Shown here in pieces: positions 6,525 to 10,849 of a stretch of 10,849 nucleotides of DNA (its first letter is position 1; the number at the start of each line of letters is the position of its first letter). The notes below the pieces were generated by a model, which did no database searches, had not been told where the DNA came from, and saw only the letters and a list, made by a program, of their open reading frames with translations. The position numbers were made by a program, and so were the translations under genes. Where the stretch lies: NCBI GenBank assembly GCA_023428805.1, contig JAEYWW010000037.1:1-10849 (forward strand), given 5' to 3'. This DNA is from Armatimonadota bacterium (GTDB taxonomy: Bacteria; Armatimonadota; Fimbriimonadia; Fimbriimonadales; Fimbriimonadaceae).

Positions 6525-7480
6525 GATGCTTCTCCGTTGATGATCGCCTCACAGCGAGCCCACACATCCTCGCCGAATCCGAGGCCGGAAGCACCCACAT
6601 TTTCTTCAATCTGCGAAATTTTGGTCGCTCCGACAATGACCGAACTGATTCCCTGATCTCTGAGAATCCATCCGAGAGCCAGTTGTCCACACGTGATTCC
6701 CAGACTCTGCGCGAAGTCGTTGAGTTTGGCGACGCGTTGAAGAGTCTCTTCGTTCATGCTTCCCTGCATGAACTGGTTGCTCGTCTGATCCGACGCGCGT
6801 GTTCCCTCCGGAGCCGCCTGTCCCGGCTTGTATTTCCCGGTCAGAATGCCCTGAGCCAGCGGGCTGAAAACGATTTGACCGATGCCAAGCTGCTTGCTGA
6901 CGGGCAGGACACCAGACTCGATCCGTCGCACCAACATGCTGTAGTTCGGCTGGCTGCTGATGGGCGGAGCGGCGTTCAATTCCTTTGCTACCCCGGCTGC
7001 GAGGGCGATCTGCTCGGCGGGCCATTCGCTGACGCCCCAATAGAGAACTTTGCCCTGCCGAATCAAGTCATCCATCGCTCGAACCACTTCGTGCATCGGG
7101 GTCTCGGGATCCCAGCGATGGCATTGCATCAGGTCAATGTAGTCCGTTTCCAGCCGCTTCAGCGAGGCCTCGACCGACTCAAAAATGTGCTTGCGGCTCA
7201 GACCCCGATCATTCGGATTGTCGCTCATCGGCCAGAAGCATTTGGTCGCGATGACGACATCGGGGCGATGGACGCCGCGCAGAGCGATGGCGAGCGATTT
7301 TTCGGCTTCGCCCTTGTTGTAGATGTCTGCGGTGTCGAAAAGGATGATGCCGAGATCAAGCGCGCGGCGCACGATCTCCGTAGTCTGGTTGTCGGTGAGG
7401 GTGCGGCCCTGCGTCAGCCAGCCGCCGAGGCTGACTTCACTCACCTTGAGGCCAGAATTCCCCAGCCGTCGGTATTGCAC
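6521..7480 (-). CDS. Aldo/keto reductase
   Basis: A 319-residue NADPH-dependent oxidoreductase with an (alpha/beta)8 barrel, close in style to the Kv-beta/YghZ group. The catalytic tetrad is complete: Asp49 and Tyr54 in FDTADIYNKG, Lys80 in VIATKCFW, and His121 in MQCHRWD. Cofactor and barrel motifs include SQPNYSML (176-183), SPLAQGILTGKY (206-217) and VIVGATKISQ (281-290). The substrate cannot be told from the sequence. The start is GTG 7480, where homology begins (QYRRLGNSGLKVS). No Shine-Dalgarno precedes it, but GATAAT ends seven bases upstream, which suggests a leaderless transcript. The stop overlaps the ACT-protein start by four bases. Coupling to ACT and lysC might mean a role near aspartate-derived aldehydes, but that is only suggestive. 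Confidence 0.95.
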   Translation of the reverse strand: MQYRRLGNSGLKVSEVSLGGWLTQGRTLTDNQTTEIVRRALDLGIILFDTADIYNKGEAEKSLAIALRGVHRPDVVIATKCFWPMSDNPNDRGLSRKHIFESVEASLKRLETDYIDLMQCHRWDPETPMHEVVRAMDDLIRQGKVLYWGVSEWPAEQIALAAGVAKELNAAPPISSQPNYSMLVRRIESGVLPVSKQLGIGQIVFSPLAQGILTGKYKPGQAAPEGTRASDQTSNQFMQGSMNEETLQRVAKLNDFAQSLGITCGQLALGWILRDQGISSVIVGATKISQIEENVGASGLGFGEDVWARCEAIINGEAS

Positions 7481-7487
7481 GACTAGG

Positions 7488-7515
7488 ATTATCGCTAGTT
7501 GGCGACCTTAAACAA
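7488..7515 (-). promoter_or_regulatory. Candidate promoter for the reductase-ACT-lysC genes
   Basis: On the minus strand GATAAT (7493-7488, five of six matches to TATAAT) lies seven bases before the GTG at 7480. TTGTTT (7515-7510) sits 16 bases upstream of it. The element spans the end of the glycosyltransferase gene and its TAG stop. If used, transcription starts at or next to the GTG, giving a leaderless mRNA, which would explain the missing Shine-Dalgarno. Confidence 0.4.
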
Positions 7516-9432
7516 GAGGCCAGACCTAACCGCCTCGACCGGACGAAGCTTGTGGTGATTGACCGCATCCGCGATGAGAAACTTCCATTTGAGGTTTAGA
7601 TCGGCGTTCATGTTCGCGGTTTCATCTTCCGTGAACGGCACAGGGGTGCCCTGCACACCCATCGCCTTGATCCAACGCTCACGAAACTCGGGGTCCTGCA
7701 TCTGCATGTTCAGATATACATGAGTGAAACCCATTTCGCGTAGCTTAGCGCTGAATTCTTCGCCTGTGTCGAGCGTCTCATAAGGGATCAAAGTCGAGTG
7801 ACCAGGATTTGCCCAAAAGTAGGGAACGTCCAACAGATAGCCAAAAACCTCATCATACAGAGCGACTTTGGAGTTCTTGCCGAGTTGGTTGATCGAATTG
7901 GCGGCATCGCTAAAACTGACCGTTCGCTTGCGATAGGCACCCCGATCCTCCTGCCCCAGTGCGACCTTCATCTGATCCTGGGTCTGAGTCATGTAGATCA
8001 TGCCCGCCGAGTAGAGAGCCTGCAGGCTCGCTGCTCCCATCGCGAGTATTCGCCATCGCTTGTCTTCGAGCAGAAGCAAGGCAGTTGGGATGAGCGGGAT
8101 CACCAGATTGGTCAAATAGCGGCTTTGCTGTGACAAGAAAAACCACATCAGAAATCCGATGCCGACGCTGCTCAGCACGAACAGGTCTTCCCTTCGCGCT
8201 TTGCCGAGAACCGCTGCTATAGACGCGCAGAGCAGCACCGCAAACCCGACCGCGCCAGTTGGGAATCCCAATCCTTGATCCTGGCTTGGATTGACGTACC
8301 GTCCTGGTTGATAGGCGAGTCCAAGAACCGCGTGCCCGATGGCCGTCGGATCTCGCCCGGTTTCCGTGCGCCCAACCCCAAATGTCTGCTGCTCATTCTT
8401 GTATTGCGCCGCCCGCCACTCATCCCAATCCCGGGTTTTGAACACCGACGAAAAGAATGGGTAGACCGGGTTTCCTGTAAGTGCCGCCGTCTTGACATAC
8501 CAGCTTCCTGATATGAGAACGGCGACTGTGAGGGCGACTCCCAACCCTCGAACTGCAGATTTTGCTCCGATTGCTTTTAGAGCGAAGATCAGCCATCCGA
8601 CTGCCAGTGCAGCCGCGATCTGAATGCCCGTGAACTTGGTGCCCATGCAGAAGCCTGCCCCCAAACCGGCGAAGATGATCGCATCCTTGTTCTCTCCCTT
8701 GAGCGCCTCCGCGGCATAGAGCATCGCAATCGCGGCATAGAGGCCGTGCCCAACATCAATGTAGGCCGTGCCCGATTCCCAAAGCACGACAGGAATCCCT
8801 GCGAAGAGGATCATCGCCCAGTTGGCGGCACCTTCACTCAGAGTGCGGCGGCAATAGCCAAAGAGCCAAGTCGCCCCGAAGAGATAGATGATGAAGGAGA
8901 ACGCCTTTGCACCCGTCTCCCCGCCGATCATCTGACCGACGAGGAAGAGGTTGTCGATTGTGAAGGGAAAATTGCTGTGATGGATCGCCTCCACATAGTT
9001 GATCTGCCCCCGCTCAATCCAGAGTTTGGGAACCGCGAGGTGGTAGGCGAGACTGTCCCACTCCATCGTATTCGCCGGAGCGAGCGAGCCAATCAACGGC
9101 AGGATGCTGAGGGCGCCGAAGGCCAGCAGGGTGATTTTGGTGGACTCCGAAGGCTTGACAGCCGCCGGCAGAATAACCCTGAAACGAAATTCGAGAATGC
9201 ACCCTACAAGCCCAAGCGCAACTAGAATAAAGGGCACAAGAGGAACACCGTTCGGGAACAAGCCAATGAAAAGGGTCAACAGCCCCGCAGTCCCCAGCCC
9301 AAGCAACCCGCAAAGACCAACTCGTTCGACCTGATCCAGTTTCTCAAGGCGCCCCCGAAGAAGCACGGCAGCAACGGACGTCCACATGCTTGCAAAAAGC
9401 AACGATGTCAACAGTCCGAGCATAAAAGACAT
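7495..9432 (-). CDS. GT-C type integral membrane glycosyltransferase (GT39/ArnT-like)
   Basis: A 645-residue polytopic inner-membrane protein with roughly ten or more hydrophobic segments in the first 470 residues and a soluble tail of about 160 residues. The first large loop carries NTMEWDSLAYHLAVPKLW (121-138), the acidic-loop layout of GT-C enzymes that take sugars from polyprenyl-phosphate donors, with Asp126 a likely catalytic residue. HHSNFPF (151-157) and a GNPVYPFF loop also fit this class. The acceptor (lipid A, protein or cell-surface glycan) is unknown. It is the first gene of the five-gene minus-strand run, 14 bases before the reductase. ATG 9432 is the longest start; ATG 9423 is an attractive alternative because TAGAAT (9436-9431) ends seven bases before it and neither start has a Shine-Dalgarno. 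The class is fairly sure; the specific family is not. Confidence 0.75.
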   Translation of the reverse strand: MSFMLGLLTSLLFASMWTSVAAVLLRGRLEKLDQVERVGLCGLLGLGTAGLLTLFIGLFPNGVPLVPFILVALGLVGCILEFRFRVILPAAVKPSESTKITLLAFGALSILPLIGSLAPANTMEWDSLAYHLAVPKLWIERGQINYVEAIHHSNFPFTIDNLFLVGQMIGGETGAKAFSFIIYLFGATWLFGYCRRTLSEGAANWAMILFAGIPVVLWESGTAYIDVGHGLYAAIAMLYAAEALKGENKDAIIFAGLGAGFCMGTKFTGIQIAAALAVGWLIFALKAIGAKSAVRGLGVALTVAVLISGSWYVKTAALTGNPVYPFFSSVFKTRDWDEWRAAQYKNEQQTFGVGRTETGRDPTAIGHAVLGLAYQPGRYVNPSQDQGLGFPTGAVGFAVLLCASIAAVLGKARREDLFVLSSVGIGFLMWFFLSQQSRYLTNLVIPLIPTALLLLEDKRWRILAMGAASLQALYSAGMIYMTQTQDQMKVALGQEDRGAYRKRTVSFSDAANSINQLGKNSKVALYDEVFGYLLDVPYFWANPGHSTLIPYETLDTGEEFSAKLREMGFTHVYLNMQMQDPEFRERWIKAMGVQGTPVPFTEDETANMNADLNLKWKFLIADAVNHHKLRPVEAVRSGLLFKVAN

Positions 9433-9436
9433 TCTA
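9431..9436 (-). promoter_or_regulatory. Candidate -10 element for the glycosyltransferase
   Basis: TAGAAT on the minus strand (five of six to TATAAT) ends seven bases before ATG 9423. No convincing -35 is seen. If real, it gives a leaderless transcript starting at the second possible ATG and rules out ATG 9432. Confidence 0.3.
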
Positions 9437-9449
9437 CCGAGAGCGGGAT

Positions 9450-9458
9450 TGGTATGCT
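9450..9458 (+). promoter_or_regulatory. Candidate extended -10 element for the ABC-2 permease
   Basis: TGGTATGCT is an extended -10 form (TGn followed by a hexamer matching TATAAT at four of six). It ends six bases before the GTG at 9465, so transcription would begin at the start codon. No Shine-Dalgarno is present, which fits a leaderless start. The gap to the divergent gene is only 32 bases. Confidence 0.3.
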
Positions 9459-9464
9459 TTCGGT

Positions 9465-10253
9465 GTGCGGCGGCTCTGGCGAATCTATCGAACCTTCTTC
9501 GTCAGTTCACTCGTTCGAGAGATGGAGTTTCGTGCAAATTTCATCGCCAAAGTGATGCAGAACTGCGCTTGGGTCGGCTTCTACATCCTGATCATTCTCG
9601 TGATCTTCGCCAATGCCGACGACGTAGCCGGATGGAATCGGGGGGAAACGTTCATTCTCGCCGCATGTGTGTTCCTCATGTCCGCGCTTGCCGGGGCGTT
9701 CTTCTTCGCGCTCTATGAACTTCCCACGCAAGTACGGATGGGCACGCTCGATTTCGTGATCACAAAGCCTGTGGACACCCAGTTCTGGGTGAGCTTGCGA
9801 AGGTTCAATTTCGACCGTCTTGGCTCGCTGGTGGCTTCGATGATCATGCTGGGCTATGGAATTTCGACTTCTGGGATGGGAATTCCTGGAGCGGGGCAGT
9901 GGGCTGCTTTTCTGCTCTGCATGATTGCCAGTCTTGCGCTCTTCTACTCTTTCATGATGCTTCTGATGACCCTCGCCATCTACTTCGTGCGCGTGGACAA
10001 TCTATGGGTCATGAGCGAGACAATTTTGGAAATGGCCAGGTTTCCGATTGATATTTATACAGGTGCCATTCAAAGGTTGCTCACATTCGTGCTGCCGCTT
10101 GCGTTGCTCGCTACTGTTCCTGCACGGCAGCTCGTTGTGGGTGCGGATTGGAGAATGACTGCCTTGTCATTGGGATACGGCGCGGTGGCTCTCGCGGCAA
10201 CTCGCTGGTTTTGGAACTTCAGCCTGAGCCGCTATACTTCGGCGAGTTCATAG
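9465..10253 (+). CDS. ABC-2 type transporter permease (DUF990 / COG3694-like)
   Basis: A 262-residue inner-membrane permease with about six hydrophobic segments, the normal size for the DUF990/ABC-2 family 6 permeases. Diagnostic features are the basic N-terminus followed by REMEFRANFIAKV (18-30), the cytoplasmic loop ELPTQVRMGTLDFVITKPVD (85-104) with FWVSLRRFNFDRLG (107-120), and RFPIDIYTG (192-200) leading to the VLPLALLATVPA segment (209-220). Such permeases normally pair with a second permease and an ATPase to form an exporter; neither is next to it here. It starts at GTG 9465, as no ATG lies in frame nearby. The substrate is unknown. It is divergent from the glycosyltransferase and converges on the LptD-like gene with 22 bases between. 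Confidence 0.87.
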   Translation: MRRLWRIYRTFFVSSLVREMEFRANFIAKVMQNCAWVGFYILIILVIFANADDVAGWNRGETFILAACVFLMSALAGAFFFALYELPTQVRMGTLDFVITKPVDTQFWVSLRRFNFDRLGSLVASMIMLGYGISTSGMGIPGAGQWAAFLLCMIASLALFYSFMMLLMTLAIYFVRVDNLWVMSETILEMARFPIDIYTGAIQRLLTFVLPLALLATVPARQLVVGADWRMTALSLGYGAVALAATRWFWNFSLSRYTSASS

Positions 10254-10275
10254 GAACTTTACACCTCATTGCGGC

Positions 10276-10849
10276 TCAGCCGCCAAAGCCGCCTGTGCCG
10301 ATCTGTTGGCCACGGCGGCCAAAGCCAAAGAGATCGGTGTTCGGGAACGCCTTGATCCGCACAAAGAACGCTACTTGACGTCCGGGGCGGAAGCCGACCT
10401 TGTTCTCGGTGACCTCAAGCACCGCCTCAAAGCAGTGGAGGCTGTAGGTCAAGGCGAATTGGGTCGCGTCAAACTGCTGGGTGTAGCCGTTGTAGTCGAA
10501 GAGCAGGTCAGCCCCGAGCTTGCCGTAGCGCAAGCCGCGCGCGATCAAAGTCGCTCCCGCCCACTGTGACCTCAGGCCATCGTAGCGAGCCGCAAAAGTG
10601 AACCACATTCGACCCACCTTCACGTCGGCATCCAAACGCGCGCTGCTCCACGCCTGAGAAAACGTATCGTAATAGGCTGACAACGAATACCTGGACAATT
10701 CGCGCGGGGTAAACTCTGCGCGAACGGAGACAGATTGCCAAGGAGTGTATCCCCGTTCGATCTGCAGAAGGTCGTAGCCTGTCTGTGCGGCAAGCCGCAG
10801 AGTCTTCACAGGCTGCCAGCTCAAATCAGCATTGAGGGCATCGCCGCTG
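10276..10849 (-). CDS. Outer-membrane beta-barrel C-terminus, LptD/OstA-like (continues beyond the right edge)
   Basis: The last 190 or so residues of a larger protein whose frame stays open to the window edge; a TTG at 10824 is internal, not a start, because the same strand pattern (LNADLSWQPVKTLRLAAQ) runs through it. Repeated amphipathic strands of 9-12 residues rich in aromatic and alternating polar residues point to an outer-membrane barrel. The segment HCFEAVLEVTENK followed by RQVAFFVRIKAFP resembles the end of LptD, the protein that places lipopolysaccharide in the outer leaflet, where a conserved Cys starts the next-to-last strand. The C-terminus is unusual: a glycine-rich tail GFGRRGQQIGTGGFGG follows the last strand instead of a terminal aromatic residue. 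The barrel is likely; LptD as opposed to another barrel family is moderate. Confidence 0.55.
   Translation of the reverse strand, partial: SGDALNADLSWQPVKTLRLAAQTGYDLLQIERGYTPWQSVSVRAEFTPRELSRYSLSAYYDTFSQAWSSARLDADVKVGRMWFTFAARYDGLRSQWAGATLIARGLRYGKLGADLLFDYNGYTQQFDATQFALTYSLHCFEAVLEVTENKVGFRPGRQVAFFVRIKAFPNTDLFGFGRRGQQIGTGGFGG

Noticed and set aside
10271..10283. GCGGCTCAGCCGC inverted repeat between the permease and the LptD-like gene as a terminator
   Set aside because: The loop would be one to three bases and no T-run follows on either strand. It overlaps the stop codon of the barrel gene.

Overview
This 10.8 kb window holds twelve protein genes packed tightly on both strands. It has no RNA genes, mobile elements or CRISPR arrays, and its longest gene-free stretch is about 120 bases. 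The host is a diderm bacterium of moderately high GC. Evidence for this is a C-terminal fragment that reads like an outer-membrane beta-barrel (LptD/OstA-like), an exported LolA-fold protein, and both Shine-Dalgarno and apparently leaderless starts. Phylum cannot be fixed from the sequence alone. A lineage such as Armatimonadota would fit the gene mix, but that is a guess.

Left part (1-2244): a threonyl-tRNA synthetase (thrS, minus strand, running off the left edge) starts directly at its editing domain, without the usual N-terminal TGS domain. Divergent from it is an exported LolA/DUF2092-like protein. This converges, with a 26-base overlap, on a two-gene minus-strand unit: an AIM24-family protein translationally coupled (TGATG) to a small unrecognised protein. 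A hairpin that could terminate the LolA-like transcript lies inside the end of the small gene.

Middle (2322-4605): a MATE-family multidrug/cation antiporter on the plus strand carries a single in-frame amber codon after codon 137. Everything downstream is intact and in the same frame, so it is annotated as a pseudogene, or possibly a sequencing error. It converges on folP (dihydropteroate synthase).

Right-centre (3796-9432, minus strand): five genes read in one direction in the order GT-C-type membrane glycosyltransferase, aldo/keto reductase, stand-alone tandem ACT-domain protein, aspartate kinase, folP. The reductase, ACT protein and kinase overlap by four bases at each junction (TTGA, GTGA), so they should be translated in fixed proportion. 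The stand-alone ACT protein next to a kinase that already has its own ACT domains is the most interesting biology here: it looks like an extra regulatory subunit for the entry step of lysine/threonine/methionine synthesis.

Right end (9465-10849): an ABC-2 type permease (DUF990-like) without an ATPase beside it is divergent from the glycosyltransferase by 32 bases, and converges on the C-terminus of the LptD-like barrel. Three genes without a Shine-Dalgarno (permease, glycosyltransferase, reductase) each have a -10-like hexamer 6-7 bases before a start codon, suggesting leaderless transcripts. No obviously new defence or mobile system was found.
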